DNA from: Candidatus Villigracilis vicinus
GTDB lineage: Bacteria > Chloroflexota > Anaerolineae > Anaerolineales > Villigracilaceae
NCBI GenBank assembly: GCA_016721315.1
Contig: JADKIL010000008.1
Span: 33,447-97,446 of the forward strand
Length of the DNA: 64,000 nucleotides
Direction of reading: 5' to 3'
Shown here: piece after piece, positions 26,482 to 34,908 of the stretch
Layout of the letters: each line of letters begins with the position of its first letter
Numbering within the stretch: position 1 is the first letter of the stretch
Made by a program: the position numbers and the translations under genes
Notes under the pieces: model-generated
What the model was told of the DNA's origin: nothing
The model's input: the letters and a program-made list of their open reading frames with translations, nothing else
Database searches by the model: none

Positions 26482-27444
26482 ATGAAACGCCTTTTTTACC
26501 CATTTTTCGCGCTTTTGTTGCTTTCTTGCAACCTGCCGGGCGCAGATTTTCCTCAGCCTACGCCAAGTCCCAATACGCCTTTCCCCACTCAAAGTTCGAC
26601 CCAAACTCCTACTCTCCTTTCGCCTACGGAGACTGCCACACCAATTTTGCCAACCCCGACAAGTTCGCCAATCCCCTGCGACCAGTTTGTGGCGGACTAC
26701 TGTATTACAGAGGGAAGTTTTTTGTTTCAGCGCCCGATCTTCCCGCCTGATACTATGACGATTGACCTGACCTATGCTTATGCATCCACTCAGAATGGTA
26801 AACGAGACGCCCATCATGGTGTGGAATTTCAAAATGCATTTGGGACACCCGTTCACGCGGCGGGAGATGGGGTGGTAGTATTTGCTGATAAGGATGCGGT
26901 GACAAAATTCAGCCCGTGGACAAATTTTTATGGGAATGTTGTTGTCATTCAGCATGCAGGTGAAATTTATACCCTGTATGCACATCTATCCATGATCCTG
27001 GTTTTGCCTGGGCAGCAAGTTTCTGTTGGTGATGAGATCGGAAAAGTGGGACAGACCGGCGGGGCAACTGGCAGTCATTTGCATTTTGAAGTCCGCAAAG
27101 GCAGCGACTATATGGATTATTTCTCTACGGAAAACCCCGAATTGTGGCTTGTACCTCCAATTGGCACCGGAGCGATATCCATTACCTTACTAACAAAGGA
27201 AGACCGGAATTATGAACGTCCGTTGGTTGTTACACGTTATGCTGAAGGTAGCGACGACCCGTTGTTTGTATATTACATTTCAACGTACACAAAGGGGTTT
27301 GAGCATAATACAGAGGATGCCGCTTTAAGCAACCTGCCTCCGGGAAGGTACAAAATCGCTTTTTCATCTCCCATGGGTTTGAAAGAGCGTATTGTTCTTG
27401 TAGAGGCTGGGAAACTGACAGAAATTATTTTCGACCTGAAATAG
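26482..27444 (+). CDS. M23 (LytM-type) peptidase lipoprotein
   Basis: 320 residues from ATG 26482. The signal ends in LLLLSC (Cys16), a lipobox, followed by a Thr/Pro/Ser-rich linker. The peptidase domain shows HHGVEFQNAFGTPVHAAGDG, YTLYAHLS and SHLHFEVRKG, that is the HxxxD-type and HLH zinc motifs. The first motif has Glu where Asp is usual, which may weaken zinc binding. It would act on peptidoglycan-like peptide bonds or serve as a non-catalytic regulator. A TAAAAT box lies 10 nt before the ATG with no Shine-Dalgarno, giving a very short leader. Confidence 0.85.
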   Translation: MKRLFYPFFALLLLSCNLPGADFPQPTPSPNTPFPTQSSTQTPTLLSPTETATPILPTPTSSPIPCDQFVADYCITEGSFLFQRPIFPPDTMTIDLTYAYASTQNGKRDAHHGVEFQNAFGTPVHAAGDGVVVFADKDAVTKFSPWTNFYGNVVVIQHAGEIYTLYAHLSMILVLPGQQVSVGDEIGKVGQTGGATGSHLHFEVRKGSDYMDYFSTENPELWLVPPIGTGAISITLLTKEDRNYERPLVVTRYAEGSDDPLFVYYISTYTKGFEHNTEDAALSNLPPGRYKIAFSSPMGLKERIVLVEAGKLTEIIFDLK

Positions 27445-27488
27445 ACAACAAAAAAGCGCATCTGCAAGCGGATGCGCTTTTTTGTTGT
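27445..27488. terminator. Bidirectional terminator
   Basis: A perfect 18-bp stem (core GCGCATC / GATGCGC with A/T flanks) and an 8-nt loop, between the M23 gene and the convergent membrane-protein gene. Both strands end in T-runs. Confidence 0.92.
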
Positions 27489-27496
27489 GTTGTTAC

Positions 27497-28081
27497 TTAT
27501 CCAACTGTGGGTACCATTGTGACGAAGACAATGATGCCAGCGATCAAAGCGATGGTGCCAAAGACCGAGAAGAGAGTGCGCATGTTGCTCTCTGCACCCA
27601 GCAGTGAAGACCAAGCCACAAAGGCGAGTCCAAGAGCCATGATGAGCATTACAAGCTGGAGCTGATCTCCACGTTCATCCCACTGGGAAGCAGTCTCAAA
27701 GTTGGTGTCAGACTCGTCCCAGAGAGCGATGGCATCGGCATACATGCCTTCGTAATAGGCATCAGTCCAGACTACATCTGGTTCGCTCTCGAAAGCAGCA
27801 GTCAGCGCTTCTGAGAAATTCAATTCGTAGTATTCTGCGATCTCAGGACGTTCTTCAACATTGAGATACCAGTTATCAAAATAATTATAGTCCTGGGTAA
27901 TGTCCTGATTGGCACGCAGGTATTCGGCATTGCCGTCGTTCAGCTGCTGCATACCGAGGATCTCGAACTTATTTTGCTCCGAGTCGGACATGGCGCCCAA
28001 ATAACTGGCGTATGCGGTGAACACACTGAGAACTGCAATCATGGTCCCCAAAAAGATTTCATTGGCAAAAATTTTCTTCAT
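27497..28081 (-). CDS. Membrane protein with three predicted helices (DUF4337-like layout)
   Basis: 194 residues from ATG 28081 (AGGAGAG upstream). One hydrophobic helix (about 8-27) is followed by an acidic, Tyr-rich extramembrane region of about 110 residues, then two helices near the C-terminus (QLVMLIMALGLAFVAWSSLL and FSVFGTIALIAGIIVFVTMV). The layout resembles DUF4337-type proteins, but I cannot confirm the family. No function is proposed. Confidence 0.75.
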   Translation of the reverse strand: MKKIFANEIFLGTMIAVLSVFTAYASYLGAMSDSEQNKFEILGMQQLNDGNAEYLRANQDITQDYNYFDNWYLNVEERPEIAEYYELNFSEALTAAFESEPDVVWTDAYYEGMYADAIALWDESDTNFETASQWDERGDQLQLVMLIMALGLAFVAWSSLLGAESNMRTLFSVFGTIALIAGIIVFVTMVPTVG

Positions 28082-28170
28082 TTCTACTCTCCTGTTTTTG
28101 AATGACAAACTGGGCGACATTATAAATTGAAATGCGCCGGATTACTTTACAAATTTGTTTTAAAAATAAT

Positions 28171-28200
28171 GGCATCCGGGATCGTACGATCCCGGATGCC
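28171..28200 (-). terminator. 30-nt perfect palindrome, probable acs terminator
   Basis: GGCATCCGGGATCGT / ACGATCCCGGATGCC, a 15+15 perfect palindrome with no spacer. In the minus direction it is followed by ATTATTTTTA, so it can act as a terminator for acs. Confidence 0.7.
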
Positions 28201-28231
28201 ATGCATTTCGGCTCTATCTTCGCCGGAACTG

Positions 28232-30130
28232 CTACTCTTCCAATGTGCTGATATCACCCTCAGGCAGGCCTTGCGCCCGAGCTTTCAACACGCGCCGCAT
28301 GATCTTGCCAGAACGGGTCTTTGGAAGTTTATCCAGGAATTTCACATCATCCGGGCGGGCAATTGGTCCCATATGGGTGGCGACGTGCTGCCGCAATTCT
28401 TCAGCCAACTCAGGCGAAGGCGCAAAACCAGCCCGCAGCAACACGAAAGTATGAATCGCCTGCCCTTTGACATCGTGCGGCAAACCGATGGCGGCTGCTT
28501 CGGCTACAGCCGGGTGGCTGACCAGCGCCGATTCGACCTCTGCGGTGCCAAGACGGTGACCTGACACCTTGATCACGTCATCCACGCGTCCGATGATCCA
28601 GTAGTAGCCGTCCTTGTCACGTTTGGCAGAGTCGCCGGTAGTGTAGCGTCCGGGGTACTTGCTCCAATATTGGTTTACATAGCGGTCATCGTCGCCATAA
28701 ATGGTGCGCAACATCGAAGGCCATGGGTTGAGCAGGGTGAGGTACCCTTCGGTTTCGTCGGGAACGGGGTTGCCCTGTTCGTCTACGATCTCGGCTTTTT
28801 GACCAAAGAAAGGTCGCGTACCAGAACCCGGCTTGAGAGGTACAACCGGAGTCGGTGTGATCTGGAATGCGCCGGTCTCGGTCTGCCACCAGGTATCGAT
28901 GATGGGACATTTCTCCTTGCCGATGACGCGGTGATACCATTTCCATGCCTCAGGATTGATCGGCTCACCAACGGAACCGAGCAGGCGCAGGGATGAAAGA
29001 TCGTGCTTGTTGGGCCAGGATTCACCAAAACGCATCAACCCGCGGATGGCAGTTGGGGCCGTATAGAAGATGGTGATGCCGTAACGTTCGATGCATTGCC
29101 ACCAGCGATTCGGGTAGGGGTAGGCGGGGCCGCCTTCGAACATAAAGGAAGTAATGCCCGCAATCATGGGACCATAGACGAGGTAGGAATGACCGGTAAT
29201 CCAACCAGGGTCAGCTGTACACCACCAGCGGTCCATGTCATTGACATCGAAGGCGTACTTCAGGGTTGAATACGTACCAACCATATAGCCGCCATGTGTG
29301 TGCAAAATAGCTTTGGGTTTTCCAGTGGAGCCAGATGTGTAAAGGATGAAGAGCGGGTCTTCTGCGTCCATTTCCTCAGTGGCGCATTTTCCATTTGCAA
29401 TGGGCAGCTGACACAGGTCGTGATACCAGTGATCGCGTCCGGCTTCCATGGTCACGCCGTTTCCGACACGCTTGACTACGATTACGTTTTCAACACTGGG
29501 GCACTTCTTGAGTGAATCATCAACGATGGCTTTTAGTTCAACCACTTTGCCGTTCTGGTATGAACCATCGCAAGTGATGACTAGTTTGGATTTACTATCT
29601 TCAATACGACCCTGTAACGAGTCGACCGAGAAACCGCCGAACACCACCGAGTGGATCGCGCCGATCTTGGCACATGCCAGCATGGCGAAGACGATCTCAG
29701 GCACACGTCCCATGTAAATGGTTACGCGGTCACCCTTGACCACACCCATGGCTTTGATGATGTTTGCCATGCGCGAAACTTCACGATTTAAAGCGAAATA
29801 CGAGAAAGTGCGTTCGATCTTGCCGTCTTCTGATTCCCAGATGAGGGCGAGTTGATTTTTGCGGTGTGTTTTGAGATGCCGGTCAACAGCATTGTGGACG
29901 ATGTTTGTGCGTGCACCTACAAACCATTTGTAAAACGGCGCATTCGAGTCATCCAGCACTTTATCCCACTTTTTGTACCATTCCAATTCGGAGGCTTCCG
30001 CCGCCCAAAAGCCTTCCAAATCTTTATCAGCTTTCTCTGCTAGCGCGTCCCAATCTTTCAGCCGCGCCTGTGCCACCACTTGCTCAGATGGATAATAGAC
30101 TTCGCCTTCCATTTCCTTTTTCTTCGCCAT
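28232..30130 (-). CDS. acs: Acetyl-CoA synthetase (AMP-forming)
   Basis: 632 residues, close to the usual ~650. ANL-superfamily motifs: the P-loop YTSGSTGKPKAILHT, DTWWQTETGAFQI, YTTGDSAKRDKDGYYWIIGR and the C-terminal catalytic-lysine region PKTRSGKIMRRVLKA. The N-terminal Acs-type extension is present. It activates acetate to acetyl-CoA via acetyl-AMP. The Lys in SGK is the site that is regulated by acetylation in this family. GGAGG precedes the start. It stands alone with its own terminator. Confidence 0.96.
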   Translation of the reverse strand: MAKKKEMEGEVYYPSEQVVAQARLKDWDALAEKADKDLEGFWAAEASELEWYKKWDKVLDDSNAPFYKWFVGARTNIVHNAVDRHLKTHRKNQLALIWESEDGKIERTFSYFALNREVSRMANIIKAMGVVKGDRVTIYMGRVPEIVFAMLACAKIGAIHSVVFGGFSVDSLQGRIEDSKSKLVITCDGSYQNGKVVELKAIVDDSLKKCPSVENVIVVKRVGNGVTMEAGRDHWYHDLCQLPIANGKCATEEMDAEDPLFILYTSGSTGKPKAILHTHGGYMVGTYSTLKYAFDVNDMDRWWCTADPGWITGHSYLVYGPMIAGITSFMFEGGPAYPYPNRWWQCIERYGITIFYTAPTAIRGLMRFGESWPNKHDLSSLRLLGSVGEPINPEAWKWYHRVIGKEKCPIIDTWWQTETGAFQITPTPVVPLKPGSGTRPFFGQKAEIVDEQGNPVPDETEGYLTLLNPWPSMLRTIYGDDDRYVNQYWSKYPGRYTTGDSAKRDKDGYYWIIGRVDDVIKVSGHRLGTAEVESALVSHPAVAEAAAIGLPHDVKGQAIHTFVLLRAGFAPSPELAEELRQHVATHMGPIARPDDVKFLDKLPKTRSGKIMRRVLKARAQGLPEGDISTLEE

Positions 30131-30185
30131 GCCAGCCTCCTGGTTGAAAAAATATTTTGCTATTTTAATCCTTTTTTTGCAAAAC

Positions 30186-30216
30186 GACCTCGGAAGTTTT
30201 CAAAACCTCCAAGGTC
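30186..30216. repeat. Imperfect intergenic hairpin of the GACCTTGGAGGTTTT type
   Basis: GACCTCGGAAGTTTT, a single C, then AAAACCTCCAAGGTC. The arms pair with two mismatches. It lies upstream of acs and downstream of the next minus-strand gene. It looks like a dispersed palindromic repeat, or a terminator for the membrane-anchored protein gene. Confidence 0.5.
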
Positions 30217-30264
30217 TACTTAGCAATCACATCAAACTATGTCGAGACTTATAGAATAATAGCA

Positions 30265-31191
30265 CTAATTATTTTCTAGAGGTACCAATCTTGAAGGTAA
30301 TGTCATTTGTTTCCAAATAGTCATATTTCCATTCTGACCTGCTACACAATCATATTTCGCGTTAAACTCTGCTTCATTCATAGCAATTGTTAACAAATCA
30401 AATGACCAATCTCCATTCTCATCTTCCACTGCAAACGCAACAACAAGGAAATCTGGAAAGATAATTGCTCTAACATACACTTCTTCGCCATCAATTGTTT
30501 TCACAAATCCTTCTCTAAATGATTTATGCATATTATTTCCAGCTTTCGCAGCGATTGACCTTAATAAGCTATACTTTGAATTTGCAGACTCTGATGTTGA
30601 TGGGCTATCAAGTTGATTCTCAAAAAAATTTGAAGTAAATTGGGCGTTTCTGACATTAACAATATATTGGGAAGCATCCTCCCAAGAAGTAAATGAAGGC
30701 TTACCCTTTACATCCTCACCACCTTTTGGAATATCTATTGATTTAGAATATTCCATGGTTACAAAGCTGCCATCTATTAACCTAAATCCTTGTTTTCCTG
30801 TTTTCTCAAAACTGCTATCCTCATTATTTTCAGGATTCCACACCTTCACTGCTATATTATTACTATCTACAAACCAAACGTAGCCATCAAGATAATACCG
30901 ATCATATGCTATGCCAGTTGCTTCGTCTTTGTATACTGGAGCAATCTCTAGAGAAAGTTCTTCGAGTGATTTGACTTTTGTAGGTATAGACATGGTAGGA
31001 GTAGCTATTGGTTCTTCAACGGGAGTGGAAGTTTGAAGAGTAGTTACGAATTCTGTAGCACCTTCGCTGCCACTTTCTTCAATATTTTCACTGCTTGCAT
31101 TTCCTTTAGAGAAGGCGTACCAAGCAAATGCAGCTATAACTAAAACAGCAATCATTGCTAACCAAGAAGAGTTTCCTTTTTTCTTCACCAT
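30265..31191 (-). CDS. Membrane-anchored extracytoplasmic protein of unknown function
   Basis: 308 residues. A short basic N-terminus is followed by one membrane helix (WLAMIAVLVIAAFAWYAFS) and a Ser/Thr/Pro linker. The globular domain then shows YYLDGYVWFVDSNNIAVKVW and VYVRAIIFPDFLVVAFAVED. No family is recognised. The gene is visibly more AT-rich than its neighbours (many AAT, TTA and ATA codons), which suggests recent acquisition or a fast-evolving accessory gene. AGGCACAC upstream is a weak ribosome site. Confidence 0.7.
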   Translation of the reverse strand: MVKKKGNSSWLAMIAVLVIAAFAWYAFSKGNASSENIEESGSEGATEFVTTLQTSTPVEEPIATPTMSIPTKVKSLEELSLEIAPVYKDEATGIAYDRYYLDGYVWFVDSNNIAVKVWNPENNEDSSFEKTGKQGFRLIDGSFVTMEYSKSIDIPKGGEDVKGKPSFTSWEDASQYIVNVRNAQFTSNFFENQLDSPSTSESANSKYSLLRSIAAKAGNNMHKSFREGFVKTIDGEEVYVRAIIFPDFLVVAFAVEDENGDWSFDLLTIAMNEAEFNAKYDCVAGQNGNMTIWKQMTLPSRLVPLENN

Positions 31192-31239
31192 GTGTGCCTC
31201 CAGTGTTTAAGAAATATTAAGTTATTTTAATGCCTCTTA

Positions 31240-32520
31240 TTACTCCACCCAATCTAAAATTTTGTAATACATCCCTGCGAAGGGCAAAAACCACGGGCTG
31301 CCGTTATATAACCCCAATGGTGCAGATGGAAAACCAAACTTCGCAAATGGATGCTCTTTGATATTCCCTTTAATCATTGCCTCGGCAACTGTTGCGCCAA
31401 GGTATGTTGCCATCGCTACACCATGACCTGCGTAACCGAGTGAGTAATAAATGCCGTCTTCTTCGCCGACATGCGTCATTTGATCAAAGGCGAAATCCAG
31501 TGTGCCGCCCCAAACATATTCGATCTTTGCATCTTTCAGTTGCGGGTAGATCTGGGTCATTTCGCGCCGAAGTATCTCGCCGCTTTTCGCGATCGTATTC
31601 TCGTTTTCAGGGAAGAACGCCGCCCGTCCGCCAAAGATCATACGGTTATCCCATAGTCTGAAATAATTCAAGAAATGTTTGTAATCAAAGATCATACGAT
31701 TCTTTGGGCTGAGTTCATACGCAAGTTCATCAGAAAGCCGTTCGGTTGCGATAATGAACGACCCGATCGGAATAATTTTCTTTTGCAGTTTTCTTGTAGC
31801 ACTTCCCGTATAACCGGATGTTGCCACAAGAACAGAATCTGCTTCGACATTTCCTCTTTCGGTTTGGATAAAGAACCGCTTCTCTCTCCGCTCGATCTTG
31901 GTGACCCGCGCTCGCGCGCAAAGCGTTGCCCCTGCCTTGGCAGCCGCACCTGCTAACCCTGTCACATACTGAGCAGGGTTCAACCCGCCACTGACCTCAT
32001 CCACCAACGCACCGTGATATACATCCGTACCGATCTCACTGCGAAGGTCCTTCGGCGAAACGAGCCTAACGTTGTGACCGAACTCCTTTGCCATGAAATC
32101 TACTTCGCCCTGCAGGGACTCGTAATGCTTTGGTTTATTCGCCGTGAGTAAATGTCCGCAACGAGAAAAGCCACAGTCAATATTTTCCTCTTTGACGATC
32201 TGCTCAACGATGTTGACAGAATCCAACGAGCACTGAAACAACTCTTTCGCCAAATCCCGCCCGTATTTATTGATGATGGTTTGCATGGCAGGCTTTAACC
32301 CGGTCAATGTCATGCCGCCATTGCGCGAACTGGCACCCCAGCCGATTGTCTCTGCTTCAAGTACGACCACGCTCACGCCTTGCTTTGCCAGTGTCCGTGC
32401 CGCGCTTAAGCCCGTGTACCCGCCACCAATGATCGCCACATCCACTTTGGCAGGGATGGGCAGAAGGCTATTGTCGTCAGGCATTTGGGTGGTGGTATGC
32501 CAGTAGATGTGTTGTTTCAT
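31240..32520 (-). CDS. FAD-dependent amine/amino-acid oxidase (DAO family)
   Basis: 426 residues. It has the Rossmann FAD motif VAIIGGGYTGLSAARTLAKQG (about 29-49) with VVLEAETIGWGASSRNGG after it, and the C-terminal FAD contact YSLGYAGHGVAMATYLG. The layout, with the N-terminal W-containing leader and GASSRNGG, is closest to gamma-glutamylputrescine oxidase (PuuB)-type members of the glycine/D-amino-acid oxidase family. It oxidises a secondary or primary amine; the substrate is unknown. GGAGCCG precedes the ATG. No pathway genes are adjacent. Confidence 0.86.
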   Translation of the reverse strand: MKQHIYWHTTTQMPDDNSLLPIPAKVDVAIIGGGYTGLSAARTLAKQGVSVVVLEAETIGWGASSRNGGMTLTGLKPAMQTIINKYGRDLAKELFQCSLDSVNIVEQIVKEENIDCGFSRCGHLLTANKPKHYESLQGEVDFMAKEFGHNVRLVSPKDLRSEIGTDVYHGALVDEVSGGLNPAQYVTGLAGAAAKAGATLCARARVTKIERREKRFFIQTERGNVEADSVLVATSGYTGSATRKLQKKIIPIGSFIIATERLSDELAYELSPKNRMIFDYKHFLNYFRLWDNRMIFGGRAAFFPENENTIAKSGEILRREMTQIYPQLKDAKIEYVWGGTLDFAFDQMTHVGEEDGIYYSLGYAGHGVAMATYLGATVAEAMIKGNIKEHPFAKFGFPSAPLGLYNGSPWFLPFAGMYYKILDWVE

Positions 32521-32652
32521 GAATCGGCTCCGTGGTTTGATAGGGAATAGGACAATTGTGCCATATTTTAAGCCACCTTAATCAGATATTATCACTCCTA
32601 ATATTATTGGTCGTTTTATAAATTTTTGAGTTCAAGATAAATAGAGGTGTAT

Positions 32653-33396
32653 ATGGAATGGATGGGTTTTCTCGGCTTTTTTGGTTTTTGCATTGCAGCA
32701 TTGGCAGGTCCATTATCAATTGTTGTGATCTACTTTGTGATTAAAAATAATTTGAAAGCACATGCTGATCGACGTGAATTGACTCTGCATGGCGTCAGTG
32801 CTCCGGCAGTGATAATTTCGGCATGGAATAATTATTCATCTGGTGGTGGAAAACATAGCCCATCAACCACAGCACACGTTACATTTGAGGTTGAGATCCA
32901 ACCTGCCGGGCAAGCTCCGTTCAGAGCCAAGTTTAAAGATACACTCTCCATTCGGAATGGTGAATGGTTCATTATGGGTCCCCGTAAAGAGGAAATTGGC
33001 AAAAAGATCTGGGTGGCATATGACCCTAATAATCTGAAACGTATGGTGATTGACCATTTTGATTCAGACCATGCGTTTATGTCTAAGCGCCGGGCTTTTG
33101 AAAAACGAGAAGATGAACTTCAAACTGTGCGTAAGACTGGAGAAGATGCAATTGCAGAGATCCTTGAAGTTGAGGATCTGGAGTTGTCCTATAATATTGA
33201 GAAAGACAGCAGCAAGGTATTGCAATTGAAACTACGAGTTGATCCCAGAAATGGATTATCTTACGAAACCGAAACGGTCGGTCTTTTTATGAATACGGGC
33301 TTGCATAAATACACCGTTGGTAGAAAAATGACTGTGAAAATTGACCGGGTAGATAAATACAAGATCGCTCTGGTGGGTCCGATACAGGAAACATAA
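32653..33396 (+). CDS. Membrane-anchored protein with repeated small beta domains
   Basis: 247 residues from ATG 32653 (AGAGG upstream). One long N-terminal hydrophobic segment (FLGFFGFCIAALAGPLSIVV) is followed by two ~90-residue cytoplasmic segments. Both have a similar plan: a strand starting VSAPAVIISAWN or EDAIAEILEVED, a middle LRVDP or FEVEIQP strand, and a closing GRKMTVKIDR or GKKIWVAYDP. This suggests tandem DUF3592-like or OB-like beta domains. Function unknown. A strong shared terminator follows. Confidence 0.72.
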   Translation: MEWMGFLGFFGFCIAALAGPLSIVVIYFVIKNNLKAHADRRELTLHGVSAPAVIISAWNNYSSGGGKHSPSTTAHVTFEVEIQPAGQAPFRAKFKDTLSIRNGEWFIMGPRKEEIGKKIWVAYDPNNLKRMVIDHFDSDHAFMSKRRAFEKREDELQTVRKTGEDAIAEILEVEDLELSYNIEKDSSKVLQLKLRVDPRNGLSYETETVGLFMNTGLHKYTVGRKMTVKIDRVDKYKIALVGPIQET

Positions 33397-33412
33397 GCTC
33401 CAAGCCATGTCT

Positions 33413-33459
33413 ATTAAAGCAAACACCGCCAATTACTGATTGGCGGTGTTTGCTTTAAT
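33413..33459. terminator. Bidirectional terminator overlapping a stop codon
   Basis: A perfect 21-bp stem (core GCAAACACCGCCAAT / ATTGGCGGTGTTTGC) with a 5-nt loop, between convergent genes. Its right arm contains the stop codon of the minus-strand alpha/beta hydrolase gene. Confidence 0.92.
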
Positions 33460-34828
33460 TCAAAATCTCTTCCCAGTTCAATTCTTTGAATGCCTCTTGC
33501 AGGCGGTGACCATCGTCTACGATGTTGTATTCCAGGTTGGTAAATAATTTCTCGGCATATTCGCGTGCCTCGTCGAGTGGCACGACGTCATCCGCTGTCC
33601 CGTGGATGATGACGGTGGGAACAGAAACAGGTTCGAGATTAAGATAAGAGCCGAAGGGTTCCTTCATCAAGGCAGGGGCGAGCAAAATCAGCTTGCGAAC
33701 GTAGGTCGGCTTTTCGCAGGTGAAGACCGTTCCCATTAATCCACCCAGAGATGAGCCGATGATCGTCCAGCCTTTTTTGCGTCCGATGATTTTTTTGAGC
33801 TGCTTCATGCGTTCTTCAAACTCGCCGGTGAAATCAGGCGTGACCATGCCGGGGAATTTCTCAGCGAATTGACGTGCTTTGCCGCTTTGACTGTTGCTAT
33901 CTGAACCGTGCAGGTAGATGATGCGGGTATTGTCCATTTTCTTTTTCTTTGGCGTGCGAACTGATTTGTTTTTTTGCGGCACGGATTCGTCGATGAAGTC
34001 ATCCGGCTCGGCAGGTTTGGGACGGGTGAGCATCTGCGGGCGAAGCAAGTCGCGCAGTTCTTTTTGTAGCGGTGGCGGAAAATCTGGCGAGATGCGCCGC
34101 AGGGTGACCGCAGTCATTTGATTCTCAGTGGTGGTGAGAATGTGTTTAAGCATGAATATAGTTTCGTTGGGGGATGCGCGGTAAAGCGTAACGATGAGAT
34201 CGGTGAGATCATATTGCAGGGTGGATGGTGCTTCTTCGACAACGGGTTCGACAATGTCGAAGATGGCAGGCAGGTTTTCAAAGTCAGAGTCTGCGATCAT
34301 GGGGATCAGCGCTTGAATCCCATTCGACCAGGAACGGGAGCGTTCGGGGTGCAGGTATTCGCGCACAAGGGCAAGGAATTGATTGGGCGTCTCTTTGCGC
34401 ATGCGAGTGAGACTTGTCGTAAGAAGTGCCACCCGCACTTCAGGGTCACGGATCTGTTGAGTCCACGCGGTAATGCGCGGAAGAAGGCGTTCTTCCTGCG
34501 GCGGGATGCGCCCCAGCAGAAACGAAGCGAGCAGGCGTGTTTCGAGAGCACCTTCGTCCCAAAGGATATCGGCAAGCTCAAGAGCAAAATGCGGGTTGGC
34601 TTCTGCTTTGGCGCGCAATTCGTTTTGGATTTGAGTTAATACAGCAGGAGGGGTGCGATAGGTTTTGAGGTTGGAGCCCGGGGCGACATTCTCCACGGTG
34701 CGGAGCGTGTAATTGACGTAGAACTCCAGCATTTCGCGCAAATGCTTCATGAACTCGTCTGGCAGGAAGAAAAAATCTGCAAGACGGGTTGCTTGTTTGC
34801 GGAGGCGGGTCAGGTCAATGGCGGGCAT
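33455..34828 (-). CDS. HEAT-like helical domain fused to an alpha/beta hydrolase
   Basis: 457 residues. Residues 1-270 are helical, with repeats of HEAT/ARM character (LELADILWDEGALETRLLAS; RDPEVRVALLTTSLTRM). A Lys/Pro-rich linker (QKNKSVRTPKKKKM) joins it to a compact hydrolase of about 160 residues. That part has IIYLHGSDSNS, nucleophile elbow GSSLGG, the acid in HGTADDVVP and catalytic His in DDGHRL. The hydrolase is of the small YqiA/serine-esterase type. The fusion is unusual: the N-terminal half probably recruits a protein partner. No ribosome site precedes the ATG. Confidence 0.82.
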   Translation of the reverse strand: MPAIDLTRLRKQATRLADFFFLPDEFMKHLREMLEFYVNYTLRTVENVAPGSNLKTYRTPPAVLTQIQNELRAKAEANPHFALELADILWDEGALETRLLASFLLGRIPPQEERLLPRITAWTQQIRDPEVRVALLTTSLTRMRKETPNQFLALVREYLHPERSRSWSNGIQALIPMIADSDFENLPAIFDIVEPVVEEAPSTLQYDLTDLIVTLYRASPNETIFMLKHILTTTENQMTAVTLRRISPDFPPPLQKELRDLLRPQMLTRPKPAEPDDFIDESVPQKNKSVRTPKKKKMDNTRIIYLHGSDSNSQSGKARQFAEKFPGMVTPDFTGEFEERMKQLKKIIGRKKGWTIIGSSLGGLMGTVFTCEKPTYVRKLILLAPALMKEPFGSYLNLEPVSVPTVIIHGTADDVVPLDEAREYAEKLFTNLEYNIVDDGHRLQEAFKELNWEEILN

Positions 34829-34851
34829 GGGCTGAGCGTATCAGGTGTGAA

Positions 34852-34892
34852 GTGTCAGGCATCAGGTCTTGGTTTTACCTGACACCTGACAC
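34852..34892. repeat. Intergenic palindrome of repeated CTGACAC words
   Basis: GTGTCAGGCATCAGGT and ACCTGACACCTGACAC pair with two mismatches over 16 bp around a 9-nt loop. Each arm contains the same short word twice. It lies just past the proS stop on the minus strand, so it may end that transcript, though no T-run follows. Confidence 0.55.
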
Positions 34893-34908
34893 AGGAACAC
34901 GAGATACT

